From NCBI GenBank assembly GCA_044356555.1, contig JBIKWB010000004.1:62001-126000 (forward strand): DNA of 64,000 nucleotides, read 5' to 3'. This document shows positions 9,418 through 18,456 of this stretch, in pieces (position 1 is the stretch's first letter; each line of letters begins with the position of its first letter). The notes under the pieces were generated by a model. That model did no database searches and was not told the origin of the DNA. It saw only the letters and a program-made list of their open reading frames with translations. Source of the DNA: Tous-C4FEB sp044356555. Lineage in GTDB: Bacteria > Verrucomicrobiota > Verrucomicrobiia > Opitutales > Opitutaceae. The translations under genes were made by a program, and so were the position numbers.

Positions 9418-10524
9418 TTATTGGCCGAGCAGACGTTCGATCTCGACCGCGAGCTTTTCGCCGTGCGCCTCGGTCGTGGCGATCCGGCCGTCTTTGCCGA
9501 GCAGAAAGGTCGCAGGAATCGATGTGATGGCGAAGCGGCGGCCAAACTCGTTATTCCAGTAGTTGCCGTCGTAGTGATGCGGCCAAGGCATGTCGTTTTC
9601 CCGGGCGAATTGGTCGACCTGGGCGGCGGTGCGCTCCATCCCGCGCGGCTGGGCGCCGGGGGCCTTGTCGAACGAGATGCCGACGACCTCGAAACCCCGG
9701 TCGTGAAATTTTTTATAGGCGGCGCGGACGTAGGGCATTTCTTTGAGGCACGGGACGCACCACGTGGCCCAAAAATCCACGAGGACCACCTTGCCGCGGA
9801 GTTTCGCGAGATCGACTTCTCGGCCGTCGGCGGCGGTGAACTTGAGGTCGAGCGGAGCGGACATCGCCTCGACGATCCGGAGACGGCCGGCCGCCATCTC
9901 CTTCACGGCGGCGTTGGTCTCCGCCGACCCGACGCGCGTGCGCAGGAATCGCTCCGCGGCGGCGGGATCCTTTTTTTGGAGCGAGTCGAGATAGGCCTGC
10001 TCGGCGAACTTGCGCCGCTCGGAAGCCGGGACGCGCGCGGCCATCTGCGACACCACCTCGCCGGCCCACGCGAGATCCCGGACCGGCCGGCCGCGCGATC
10101 CGGCCATGTCGCCGATCGTCCACTCCGCGACGGTGGTCCAGATGTTCGCCGGCACCCCGGCATCGGCCAGAAGCATCCGGCGCCATTCGTTGCGTTTCTG
10201 TTCCCACGCCGCCTGCTCGGCGGCGGCGTCCGGGCCGGAAAACTGCCGGGGCGAATTCACCGCAACGCCGATGATTTCCCATTTGCGCGCATCGGCCGGA
10301 AACTGCTCATAGAACTTTTCCGCCAGCCGGCTCGACTCGTCGTGTTGTTTCATCTGCAGCCGCGACGTCTCCTGCACATCCGCCAGCCGCGGCACCTGGG
10401 CATAACGCACGGCGCGGAAACGCTGATAGGCTTCGTCGGCGGCGGGCGATGCCGGGGCTGTCTCCGCGGCGAAAGCCGACGTTCCTGTGGCAACGAGCAA
10501 AAGCAGCGTAAGGGCGACTTTCAT
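9418..10524 (-). CDS. Secreted TlpA-family thioredoxin (CVPC)
   Basis: A 368-residue protein with a signal peptide (MKVALTLLLLVATGTSAFAA). It has a helical middle region (about 30-220) of no recognised family and a C-terminal TlpA/AhpC thioredoxin domain with FWATWCVPC, active cysteines at 256 and 259. The segment before the motif (LKFTAADGREVD) is almost the same as in the neighbour at 10544-11614, so the two arose by tandem duplication. The CVPC centre differs from the CGPC of the other family members. The gene is third of four TlpA genes in the array; spacing to its neighbours is 19 and 12 nt, indicating one transcript. Confidence 0.85.
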   Translation of the reverse strand: MKVALTLLLLVATGTSAFAAETAPASPAADEAYQRFRAVRYAQVPRLADVQETSRLQMKQHDESSRLAEKFYEQFPADARKWEIIGVAVNSPRQFSGPDAAAEQAAWEQKRNEWRRMLLADAGVPANIWTTVAEWTIGDMAGSRGRPVRDLAWAGEVVSQMAARVPASERRKFAEQAYLDSLQKKDPAAAERFLRTRVGSAETNAAVKEMAAGRLRIVEAMSAPLDLKFTAADGREVDLAKLRGKVVLVDFWATWCVPCLKEMPYVRAAYKKFHDRGFEVVGISFDKAPGAQPRGMERTAAQVDQFARENDMPWPHHYDGNYWNNEFGRRFAITSIPATFLLGKDGRIATTEAHGEKLAVEIERLLGQ

Positions 10525-10543
10525 GGCAGGGTAAAAACTGGGT

Positions 10544-11614
10544 TCAGAGCTTGAGCAGGCGTTTGATTTCGGCCTCGAGCTTTTCGGGCGTGGGGTTCAC
10601 CGCGACGATCATGCCGTCCGGCCCCGCGAGGAGCACGTGCGGGATGGGCTGCACTCCGTAGCGCACCGCATACTCGGTGGCGTGGGCCTTGCCGTCGAAA
10701 AACTGCGGCCATGGGATTTCGAGTTTGGCGACGAGCTTCTCCAACGCGGGGCGCGCGTTGGCGTTGTCGACGGAGATGTTTACGATCTCGAGACCTTGGT
10801 CGTGATAGCGCGCATACAGGGCCTTGAGTTTCGGGATCGCCTGGATGCAGGGCACACACCACGTGGCCCAGAAATCCACAATGACGACCTTGCCTCGCCA
10901 CTGCGCGGTATCGACTTCGCGGCCGTCGAGAGCGGTAAACTTCAGCTCGAGCGGGCGCTTAAGCGCGAGCAGCACGCGGCGGCGTTTCTCGCCAAGTTCC
11001 CGCACACGGGCATTGGGACTGGCCTCCAACCGGGCGACGAGCGCCGGCAGGGCGGCGGGCGCCTGGGCCTCGACCGCCGAGACCAGCCGGGCAAAATAGA
11101 CAAACGCACCCGAGCCTCCGGGAAAACGCGCGGCCAGCGCCTCGATGGGCGGCACGAGACGCTCCGCCCAATCGGCCGGCAAGGTGCCGTTGGTAAACGG
11201 TAACACGAGCGCGCTGACTTTGCGTCCGGCAAAGAGCTCGCGCAGCGATTCCGGCGCATCCGATGAGGCCTCGACCGCAGTTTCCAATGCCGCCGTGCGT
11301 TCGTCCCAAAGTTTTTTCGCGGCGACATCGTCGGCGAACCGCGGAACCGAGCGCAGGAGCGCATCCCAAGCGGTCCAACGTCGCGGGTCCGTCGGATGCG
11401 ATTCATACAACGCCCAAGCAAGGGCGGCCGTTTCCCGCCACTGGGCTTCCCGGCCGGTCCCCGGTGACGCCGGAGCCGACGCACGCTGCCCGAGTTCGCT
11501 CCAACGCGGATCGTCGCCCGTCGCGGCGCCCGGAGCCTGCCCGAACGCGGTGGCGACGGCCCAACCGAAGACGATACCGAGGCGAAGGGGGAAGATTTGA
11601 GCGAAGGGCGGCAT
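10544..11614 (-). CDS. Secreted TlpA-family thioredoxin (CVPC)
   Basis: A 356-residue secreted or membrane-anchored protein with an N-terminal hydrophobic segment (LGIVFGWAVATAFGQA). A helical domain of about 190 residues follows, then a thioredoxin fold with FWATWCVPC (Cys253 and Cys256). It closely resembles the next gene around LKFTALDGREVD and the active site. It is probably periplasmic, receiving electrons from a membrane DsbD/CcdA-type donor; no such donor is encoded in the window. It lies 25 nt after the preceding TlpA gene in the same operon. The substrate is unknown. Confidence 0.85.
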   Translation of the reverse strand: MPPFAQIFPLRLGIVFGWAVATAFGQAPGAATGDDPRWSELGQRASAPASPGTGREAQWRETAALAWALYESHPTDPRRWTAWDALLRSVPRFADDVAAKKLWDERTAALETAVEASSDAPESLRELFAGRKVSALVLPFTNGTLPADWAERLVPPIEALAARFPGGSGAFVYFARLVSAVEAQAPAALPALVARLEASPNARVRELGEKRRRVLLALKRPLELKFTALDGREVDTAQWRGKVVIVDFWATWCVPCIQAIPKLKALYARYHDQGLEIVNISVDNANARPALEKLVAKLEIPWPQFFDGKAHATEYAVRYGVQPIPHVLLAGPDGMIVAVNPTPEKLEAEIKRLLKL

Positions 11615-11639
11615 GGCGGGTGGTTGTCCGCGAACCGGC

Positions 11640-12902
11640 TCAGGGCAGATGCTTCGCGAGTAGATCGGTGAGGACTTGGCCGCGCGCTTCGCGCGAGAGC
11701 ACTTTGCCGTCGGCGCCGATCAAAATGCAGGTCGGGTAGGCGTTCACGTGCACCACATCGATCGCGACGCGCTCGATGCTCTCCTGCGTGGCTTGCACCC
11801 ATTTGTGCCCGGCTTTGGCGATGAAGGCGCGGGCTTTTTCGGTGACGGTGACGTATTCGGCAGAGGTCAACCGGCCCGCAGTGCGCTCCATGTTCATACC
11901 GATGACCTCAAATCCCTTCGGTCCATATTGGGCGTAGAGCGGATCCAGGTGTTTCATTTCCTCGATGCACGGGCCGCACCATGTGCCCCAAAAATCTAGC
12001 AGGACAACCTTGCCGCGAAAATCGGAGAGTTTGTGCCGGCCGCCGTTGAAGTCGGTGAAGGCGAAGTCGGGAAACTCCTGACCGGGGGCGGCATCGAAGC
12101 GCGTGTAATCGGCCGCCGGGCGTTCCTCGACCACGATTTCGCCGGTCTTCATGTCCACCGACTTCACCGCGAGGTAGCGCGAGCCGGAGCGAAAGACCGG
12201 AATCTTGCCCGCGGCGTTTACCGCTTCGCCGATCGCAGGCTCAAACTCGCCATTGAAATTCGCATCCATCGACCCGCGCTGGTTGGCGGGATCCACCACG
12301 CTGTCTGCCGGTTTGGGCGCAAACATCACGCGCATGGTCCGGCCTTCCACGTCGACAGAGCCGGCGAAGAGGATGTTGAAGTTGTAAACGAGCGACGTGA
12401 CCGTCGTCGCGGTCGCCGGCGGTGCTGCCGGCGCGGCCGCAGCGGCGGGTCCGCGGCGCATCGGTTCCGCCGACCACTCAAAGCGGATCGGAAACTCGCG
12501 GTAGATGCCGTTGTCCCAAGGGAGCGTGAGACTCACCGACTTCGAATCGGCGGCGAACGGCCAGCGTTCCCCGGCACCGAACTTGCCGTCGCCGTCGCGG
12601 TCGAGCCAGAGGGTTTTGTCGCCACCGCTCCCGGCATACACGGCCATGAGGAAGGTCTTGCCCTTGATCGTGAGCGGACGGCTCAACGCCCAAACGCGAT
12701 CATCCGGACCCGGCGCCGTCGGCAGCGCGGCGACCGTCTCGGCCGGAGCGGGCACGACCGGCGACAGCGCCCGCGTGCCCGGTTCGACAGCGGGATTCAA
12801 CTTCCCCCGAAACTCGGCGGCAGCGGCGAGCGGCGGCAGCATCCAGCCGGCAACGGCCGCGAGCCCGACGAAACCCAAAGCACGGTAAGATGAAGGGATC
12901 AT
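11640..12902 (-). CDS. Secreted TlpA-family thioredoxin with EF-hand-like loop
   Basis: A 420-residue protein with a signal peptide (about 1-29). The N-terminal domain contains a perfect EF-hand loop DRDGDGKFGAGE at 101-112 and a looser acidic loop MDANFNGEFE near 212-221. The same loop type occurs in the two TlpA proteins of the downstream sigma/FecR module. An Ala/Pro-rich linker lies near 153-163. The C-terminal thioredoxin domain carries FWGTWCGPC with cysteines at 309 and 312. The gene begins 18 nt after the stop of the TonB receptor, so receptor and thioredoxin are surely co-expressed. It is the first of four TlpA genes here. Calcium binding is inferred from the loop and not shown. Confidence 0.86.
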   Translation of the reverse strand: MIPSSYRALGFVGLAAVAGWMLPPLAAAAEFRGKLNPAVEPGTRALSPVVPAPAETVAALPTAPGPDDRVWALSRPLTIKGKTFLMAVYAGSGGDKTLWLDRDGDGKFGAGERWPFAADSKSVSLTLPWDNGIYREFPIRFEWSAEPMRRGPAAAAAPAAPPATATTVTSLVYNFNILFAGSVDVEGRTMRVMFAPKPADSVVDPANQRGSMDANFNGEFEPAIGEAVNAAGKIPVFRSGSRYLAVKSVDMKTGEIVVEERPAADYTRFDAAPGQEFPDFAFTDFNGGRHKLSDFRGKVVLLDFWGTWCGPCIEEMKHLDPLYAQYGPKGFEVIGMNMERTAGRLTSAEYVTVTEKARAFIAKAGHKWVQATQESIERVAIDVVHVNAYPTCILIGADGKVLSREARGQVLTDLLAKHLP

Positions 12903-12920
12903 CGGGACAGTGGGCGTCGC

Positions 12921-15713
12921 TTAGAATTGTTTGCGCAGGGTGAGCGAGTAGCGCGCCTGCCGTGGGTCGGTGACGCCGAAGCCGGCGTTGCCCTGCCGGT
13001 GCGGGGGCTCGCGGTCGAAGACGTTGTTCACGGTGACGGCGAGCTTGGTGTTTTCGAGCAGGCGTTCCCGCCAAGGACGCGAGGACTTGCCCAAGGCCTC
13101 AAGCCGCTGGGCCGTACGCCAGCCGAAATCATACGAGAACTGGGCGTTCCATTCGATCACGCTGCTAAACAGCGTGAAAGTGCGCGCGGCGCTGGTCCAA
13201 GAATTCTCCTGGTAGAACCCGCTGACGCCTGCGCCATAAGCACCCTTGTTCCAGTATGTCTGCCATGTAATCCGCGTCGGCCGAATATGCAGGGAAGGAG
13301 CCGGCGGCGCCCCAGGAATCCGGTAGGCATTCCAAAGCCGGTATTCGGTGGCCGAGAGGCGGGCGACAAAATTGCCCAGCCGGCGCGTAGCACGCTGGTA
13401 ATTGAGCTGATAGTCAAAGGTCTCGACCTCGAGGCGCGAGATGTTGGTGGAGCGGGTATCAATCCCAGTCACGCGACCGGGTTGGGTACCGGTTGTCTCA
13501 CGGATCAGGCGTTCCGGGAAAAGATCCGCCCACTCCTGCAAGGTGGAAAGCGACGCGATCTGATCTTTGTAATTCAATTTTCCGGCATCGACCGAGATCG
13601 AGAGGCCCTTGAGGGCGGCAAAAGGAAATTCAAAGACGACGCCCAAGCTGTCGGAAATCGCCCGCTCGGGTTTGAGATCCAGATTGCCACCGATGCGGGT
13701 GGCGATGGTGCCCGTCACCAATTCGTTGCGCTGACGGTCGATGAATCCAGCCGGGTTGGAGTTGGTGCTGGAGGTAACGGGACGGTAAAGGGCCTGAATG
13801 CCAGGAGCGCGGAAGGAGTGATTGCGGGTGGCTCGAAACAGCAACCATTTGACGGGGCGGAGTTGCGCCCCGTAGCGCGGGCTGTAATCGCCGCCGGCAT
13901 CCGAGTAATGATCGTAGCGGATCGCTGCGGTCAGATCCAACCGGTGCAGCAAGGGCAACCGGTGGGCCGGAGCCACCACCGGAATCCGCGTCTCGGCATA
14001 ACCGGCGTCCAGCGTGCGCTCGAACGCACCTAACAAACTCAAATTGATGGTCGGGAGATCGGGAATGGATTGGGATGTCTTGATGTTTTCCGTGGTGCGT
14101 TCCGCCCCGGCGGCGATGCGGATCGGGCCCGCCGGCAGTTCAAACCACGGCAACGCCCCGTCCGTGGTCGCGGACCAAACCGCGACGTCGGTGCGGTCGC
14201 TGGCATTGCCGGGGCGCAGCATCGAGCGCAACGTGTTGAGGTCGTTGGGTTGACTCGTGCGGCTGTCGTAAAAGAGGACGAGTCGCTGCGCCGCGATCAA
14301 CGGATCGGAGACGGCCGTATTCAGCACCGGATCGAAGGCGTTCTCGTTGCGCAGGCCCGAGCGGTTCCAATTCAGGCTCAAATCATAGCGCCAATCGGCC
14401 CAATACTTCCCCGCTACGCCGGCGTTGAAATTCAGGTTGGAGTTGGTCGTGAACTTCTCGCCTTGGAGATTCTGCGGCAGCTCCCAAAAGGTTTTGTTGA
14501 GCCGCACTTGGACGCCGAACGGGTTACCCGGATAATTAGCCGGTACGACAATCGAGTTGCGGTAATTGACCGGCATTCCCTCGATGTGCGTGCGCGTCTC
14601 GTTGTAGCCGCCGTTGAGGTAGAGTTGGACGTTCGGCCGCAAATCGTAGGTGCCGCGAAACCCAATGGTGCGGGTGAACTGGGGCGAAATGAGATTCACG
14701 TATTTCGCGCGGTCCCCGGTTTCGGCGGAGACCGTCGTGGGCGTGTAAGCGGAAGCGGGCAACGTCGCCGAGCCGGTCGCACCGGTGGGAATGACGGCAT
14801 ATTGGCTGGGACTGGAGAGCCCCGGCAAGTTGCCCGTGACCGCCTGCACCACGCCCGCACCCGTCGCGAAACCGCCGGCGCCGTAACTCGAAAACGTCGC
14901 GGTGCCGCCGAGCGTGCGCCAATCGTCCGTCGCCGCATAGGGGCGGTCAACCGCGGCAAAGGCGTTTCGCTTCTGATAGGTCGCGGTAATCGTCAGGGAG
15001 AGCGGGCCGCGGGTGATGCCGTGGGTCAGCGCGAGATTGCTGACCGCCGTGTCGGAATCGAAGGTGTTTTCGTAGGACAAAGCCGCCTCGGTGCCGGAGT
15101 AGTTTCTGCGGAGGATGATGTTGATCACGCCGGCGAGCGCATCGGAGCCATAAATGGCCGAAGCGCCGTCGGTGAGGATTTCGACCCGCTCAATCGATGC
15201 CACCGGAATGCCGGTGAGATCGTAGCCGTCGCTGCCACGGATGTTGCCGGAGCGGGCGACTCGACGGCCATTGACGAGGATGAGCGTGCTCGCGGCCCCG
15301 AGTCCGCGAAGATTCACGTTGGTGCGTTGGGTGAGCACGCTGGCGGTCGACCCGTCGGAAACTGTGGACTGCCCCTGCGCCTGACCGCCGAAGCCGATAC
15401 CGTCATAGGAGCCTTGGGAAAACGCCTGCGGAATGAGACGGGAAATCTCGCCCATGTTGGTGAGACCGGTCTGCTCGATCTCTTGCCGGCTGAAGCTGAT
15501 GACGGGGCTGAAGTCCGCCTCGCCGAGAAGCCCGCGGATGCGGGAGCCCGTGACTTCGACGGCGTCGATGGACACGGCGCCCTCTTTCTTCTCGGCCGGC
15601 TTGGCCGCCGCCGGATTGGGGACGGTGACCGGAGTCTGGGCGAACGAGACCCCGGCGCTCACGGCCAGGGCGATCGCGAATGCGAGCGGAACAGAAACGG
15701 GACGAGTTTTCAT
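12921..15713 (-). CDS. TonB-dependent receptor lacking an STN domain
   Basis: An outer-membrane receptor of about 930 residues. The signal peptide (SVPLAFAIALAVSAGVSFAQ) is followed by a short Pro/Ala/Lys linker, then the plug domain (VTGSRIRG, LRGLGAASTLILVNGRRV, SIERVEILTDGASAIYGSDA, GVINIILRR). The barrel ends in LTLRKQF, with the terminal Phe typical of BamA-assembled proteins. It has no STN domain, unlike its relative at 3086-6100, so it should transport but not signal to FecR. It opens the minus-strand array of four TlpA genes. ATG 15713 was chosen over TTG 15728 because it gives the better signal peptide. The 243 nt upstream, to the DedA gene, show nothing recognisable beyond a likely promoter space. 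Confidence 0.92.
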   Translation of the reverse strand: MKTRPVSVPLAFAIALAVSAGVSFAQTPVTVPNPAAAKPAEKKEGAVSIDAVEVTGSRIRGLLGEADFSPVISFSRQEIEQTGLTNMGEISRLIPQAFSQGSYDGIGFGGQAQGQSTVSDGSTASVLTQRTNVNLRGLGAASTLILVNGRRVARSGNIRGSDGYDLTGIPVASIERVEILTDGASAIYGSDALAGVINIILRRNYSGTEAALSYENTFDSDTAVSNLALTHGITRGPLSLTITATYQKRNAFAAVDRPYAATDDWRTLGGTATFSSYGAGGFATGAGVVQAVTGNLPGLSSPSQYAVIPTGATGSATLPASAYTPTTVSAETGDRAKYVNLISPQFTRTIGFRGTYDLRPNVQLYLNGGYNETRTHIEGMPVNYRNSIVVPANYPGNPFGVQVRLNKTFWELPQNLQGEKFTTNSNLNFNAGVAGKYWADWRYDLSLNWNRSGLRNENAFDPVLNTAVSDPLIAAQRLVLFYDSRTSQPNDLNTLRSMLRPGNASDRTDVAVWSATTDGALPWFELPAGPIRIAAGAERTTENIKTSQSIPDLPTINLSLLGAFERTLDAGYAETRIPVVAPAHRLPLLHRLDLTAAIRYDHYSDAGGDYSPRYGAQLRPVKWLLFRATRNHSFRAPGIQALYRPVTSSTNSNPAGFIDRQRNELVTGTIATRIGGNLDLKPERAISDSLGVVFEFPFAALKGLSISVDAGKLNYKDQIASLSTLQEWADLFPERLIRETTGTQPGRVTGIDTRSTNISRLEVETFDYQLNYQRATRRLGNFVARLSATEYRLWNAYRIPGAPPAPSLHIRPTRITWQTYWNKGAYGAGVSGFYQENSWTSAARTFTLFSSVIEWNAQFSYDFGWRTAQRLEALGKSSRPWRERLLENTKLAVTVNNVFDREPPHRQGNAGFGVTDPRQARYSLTLRKQF

Positions 15714-15956
15714 GGTGAGGTAGGACAAAAATCAACGACTCGAACGGAAGAACACCGCCCAAAGGAAAGAATATCCGCGCGCTAGTCCAAAGGAAACTTT
15801 GTCATCGCGCCACGTCGGGCGGGTCCGAATCACGAATGCGGTTCCGACCGGGCCGGTCCGAAGTTTTGGGTCAAGGAAAGGGGGCATCACCGAGCCGGAC
15901 AGAGCACGTTCTTTGCCGAAAACCCGGCGATTTACGACCCGCCCGCCAACCGCCTT

Positions 15957-16583
15957 TCAGCGCGTCCCGCCGTCCCGGCGTTTCCACAGCCAGGCGCCGG
16001 CGACCAATAGCACCACGATCGCGACCGTGCCCCAGAGCGTGTAGGTGTGCGTGCGCGCGAGCGTGTGCTCCATGGCGGCAAAATCGTCGGCAAACTTCAG
16101 CCACAGCCAATGCCCCAGCCACACGAACACCGGCACGCTGATGATCGCCGCCAAGCCGTCGTAAAACAGAAACTTCAGGTAGGAAACGTTGAGCGAGCCC
16201 GCGCTGAAGAAAATCGGCGCCCGCAGGCCCGGCAGGAAACGGCCGATGAAAAGTCCCTTGGCCCCATGCTTGGCGTAGAATTCCACCACTCGCGCCTGCT
16301 TGGCCGGTGGAAAATAACGCTGAAACCAAGCGGCCTTGAGCAATCCCACCCCAAACCGCCGGCCCGCGCCGAAGATGATGCTATCCCCGGCCAACACCCC
16401 CGCATACATGAAGACGCTTATCTTGATCCACGAATGCCCGTCGATCACCCCCAACATGCCCGCCGCGATGAGCACGATATCCTCCGGCAACGGCAGCCCG
16501 AGCCCGCACAGCAACAACAGGAAAAAGAGACCCCACAGCGAAAGCGGCGTGCCTTGGAAATGCTCGAGCAGCGTCTCAAGCAT
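15957..16583 (-). CDS. DedA-family membrane protein
   Basis: A 208-residue polytopic inner-membrane protein of the DedA/SNARE-associated (VTT) family, linked to phospholipid (undecaprenyl phosphate or PE) flipping and membrane homeostasis. Visible family features are the N-terminal GLPLPEDIVL motif, GDSIIFGAGRRFG, and the conserved FIGRFLPGLRAPIFFSAG segment around residues 115-132. Four to five hydrophobic helices are present, ending in a C-terminal helix (TVAIVVLLVAGAWLW). It stands alone, 190 nt from the divergent EamA gene at 16775. The length is normal for the family. Confidence 0.9.
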   Translation of the reverse strand: MLETLLEHFQGTPLSLWGLFFLLLLCGLGLPLPEDIVLIAAGMLGVIDGHSWIKISVFMYAGVLAGDSIIFGAGRRFGVGLLKAAWFQRYFPPAKQARVVEFYAKHGAKGLFIGRFLPGLRAPIFFSAGSLNVSYLKFLFYDGLAAIISVPVFVWLGHWLWLKFADDFAAMEHTLARTHTYTLWGTVAIVVLLVAGAWLWKRRDGGTR

Positions 16584-16774
16584 GGGGGCAACTTGGCCGC
16601 AGCCTCCGGACGTATCGCACCGGCTCGGAACGTAGCGGAGGGACGACAGAGATGATCAGGGAAACGGACACCTTCGCCAGACAACATGCGCCACGCGGCG
16701 TGCCAAGGGGATTGTCGTGACCCGCTTTTTTCAACGTGCGCCCTTCCCCGCTCCGCCCCACAACCTGAGGCCCG

Positions 16775-17629
16775 ATGCCTTCAACCGACCACCGCCGCGC
16801 CGTAGGCCTGCTGATCGCCGCCGCGTTTTGCTGGAGTCTCGGCGGCCTGTTGATCAAGGCCGTCGCGTGGCCGCCCCTCGCCGTCGCCGGCGGCCGCGGT
16901 CTGATCGCGGCGCTCTTCCTCGTCGCCGTCAGCCGCGGGCTGAAGTTTCATTTTTCCCGGCCGCAGGTGCTGGGCGCTTTGGCCTACGCCGGCTGCACCG
17001 TCACGTTCTGCATGGCGACCAAGCTCACCACCGCCGCCAACGCCATTTTGCTCCAATACACCGCGCCCGTGTGGATCGCCCTTTTCGGCGCGTGGCTACT
17101 CGGCGAGCGCGCCACCCGGGCCGACTGGTTCACCATTGTCGCCGTGCTCGGCGGGATGGGCCTGTTCTTCGCCGACAACCTCGCGCTTACCGGCCACCTC
17201 GGCAACGCCCTCGGGATTCTCAGCGGCGTATGTTTTGCCGGCATGACCATTGCGTTGCGCCACCAGAAGGACGGCTCGCCGGTCGAATCGATCATTCTGG
17301 GCAACCTCCTCGCATTCGTCATCGGCCTGCCGTGGATCATCGGGGCGCCCGCCTTGTCGCCCACCGGCTGGGGCGCGCTGCTCCTGCTCGGCGCGGTGCA
17401 ACTCGGCGTTTCCTACTGGCTCTATGCGCGCGCCATCCGCCACGTCACCGCCCTCGAAGCCGTGCTGATTCCGGTGATCGAACCGTTGCTCAATCCGTTC
17501 TGGGTGCTACTCGCCCTTGGCGAACGCCCCAGCCTGCAAGCGCTCGCGGGCGGCGCCATTGTGCTCGCCGCCATCACGCTGCGCGGCGTGTTGGCCCTCC
17601 GTGCCCGCGGCGGCGGCGTTACTTCCTGA
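16775..17629 (+). CDS. EamA/DMT-superfamily transporter
   Basis: A 284-residue inner-membrane transporter with about ten hydrophobic helices arranged as two EamA repeats, the drug/metabolite transporter fold. The first repeat begins at AVGLLIAAAFCWSLGGLLIKAV and contains LQYTAPVWIALFGAWLLGE. The second ends with the matching PVIEPLLNPFWVLLALGERP. The substrate cannot be assigned; the family exports amino acids and other metabolites. The ATG at 16775 follows a GAGG motif. The gene is followed 22 nt later by a hydrolase on the same strand, so co-transcription is likely. Confidence 0.9.
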   Translation: MPSTDHRRAVGLLIAAAFCWSLGGLLIKAVAWPPLAVAGGRGLIAALFLVAVSRGLKFHFSRPQVLGALAYAGCTVTFCMATKLTTAANAILLQYTAPVWIALFGAWLLGERATRADWFTIVAVLGGMGLFFADNLALTGHLGNALGILSGVCFAGMTIALRHQKDGSPVESIILGNLLAFVIGLPWIIGAPALSPTGWGALLLLGAVQLGVSYWLYARAIRHVTALEAVLIPVIEPLLNPFWVLLALGERPSLQALAGGAIVLAAITLRGVLALRARGGGVTS

Positions 17630-17651
17630 CGCCCGCGCGGTCTCGGCCTGG

Positions 17652-18428
17652 GTGTTTACCCGTTTCCTCGCCTTCATTTTCGCCCTCATGCCCGCCGTCG
17701 CTTTCGCCGAAAAAGAAACCGTTGTTTTGCTCCACGGGATCGGCGTCAACGGCTGGACGATGGCGCGACTCGGCTCCGCTCTGACCCGCGATGGTTTTCA
17801 CGTCGTCAACCTTTCCTACCCGTCGCGCACGGTGCCGCTCGAAACGCTCGCCCGCGACTGGCTGCCCGCCCAACTCGCCGCGCACGTCCCCGCCGCGTCA
17901 CCGCGCCTCCACTTCGTCACGCACTCGATGGGTGGGATCCTGTTGCGCACCTGGCTCGCCGAACAGCGCCGCGCGGGCTCGTCCTTTCCGGCCAATCTCG
18001 GGCGGGTCGTCATGCTGGCCCCGCCCAACGCCGGCAGTGAAGCCGCCGACCGTCTCGGCCGCGTCTGGCTGTTCCGGACCGTGCTCGGCCCGAATCTGGC
18101 GCGACTCGGCACCGCGCCGGAACACCTCCCGAAAGCCCTCGGCCCGTGGCCCGCCGCCGCCGAACTCGGCATCATCACGGGGAACCGCTCGGTGAACCCG
18201 TTGGCTTCCGTCTGGGTGCCCAAGCCCAACGACGGCCCCGTCAGCGTCGCCAACTCGCACCTCGCCGGCGAACGCGCCCATCACACCGTTCCGGCCTCCC
18301 ACACCGGCATCCTCTTTCACTCCGCCACCGCGCGCGCCGTGAGCATGTTTCTCCGCTGCGGTTATTTCGACCCGGCGCGACGAACGATTCCCCCAATTCA
18401 GACAAATCCGGGCTCAGGCAGCGCTTGA
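17652..18428 (+). CDS. Secreted alpha/beta hydrolase, lipase/esterase-like
   Basis: A 258-residue protein with a signal peptide (FTRFLAFIFALMPAVAFA) if started at GTG 17652, the start chosen because earlier starts lie inside the EamA gene. The fold is alpha/beta hydrolase: an oxyanion HGIG at 28-31, nucleophile Ser92 in THSMGG, an acidic candidate in NDGPVSV, and the histidine in SHTGI near the end. That arrangement resembles class-2 lipases and PGAP1-like esterases. The likely substrate is an acyl ester in the periplasm; it is not identified. The gene lies between an EamA transporter and a membrane-anchored protein of unknown function. Confidence 0.78.
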   Translation: MFTRFLAFIFALMPAVAFAEKETVVLLHGIGVNGWTMARLGSALTRDGFHVVNLSYPSRTVPLETLARDWLPAQLAAHVPAASPRLHFVTHSMGGILLRTWLAEQRRAGSSFPANLGRVVMLAPPNAGSEAADRLGRVWLFRTVLGPNLARLGTAPEHLPKALGPWPAAAELGIITGNRSVNPLASVWVPKPNDGPVSVANSHLAGERAHHTVPASHTGILFHSATARAVSMFLRCGYFDPARRTIPPIQTNPGSGSA

Positions 18429-18456
18429 GCTCAGGTCCGACCTCCTCCTCTACCGC

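Noticed and set aside
7801..10554. Long plus-strand open frame opposite two TlpA genes
   Set aside because: No recognisable motif; the minus strand shows signal peptides and CXXC thioredoxin motifs, which are decisive.
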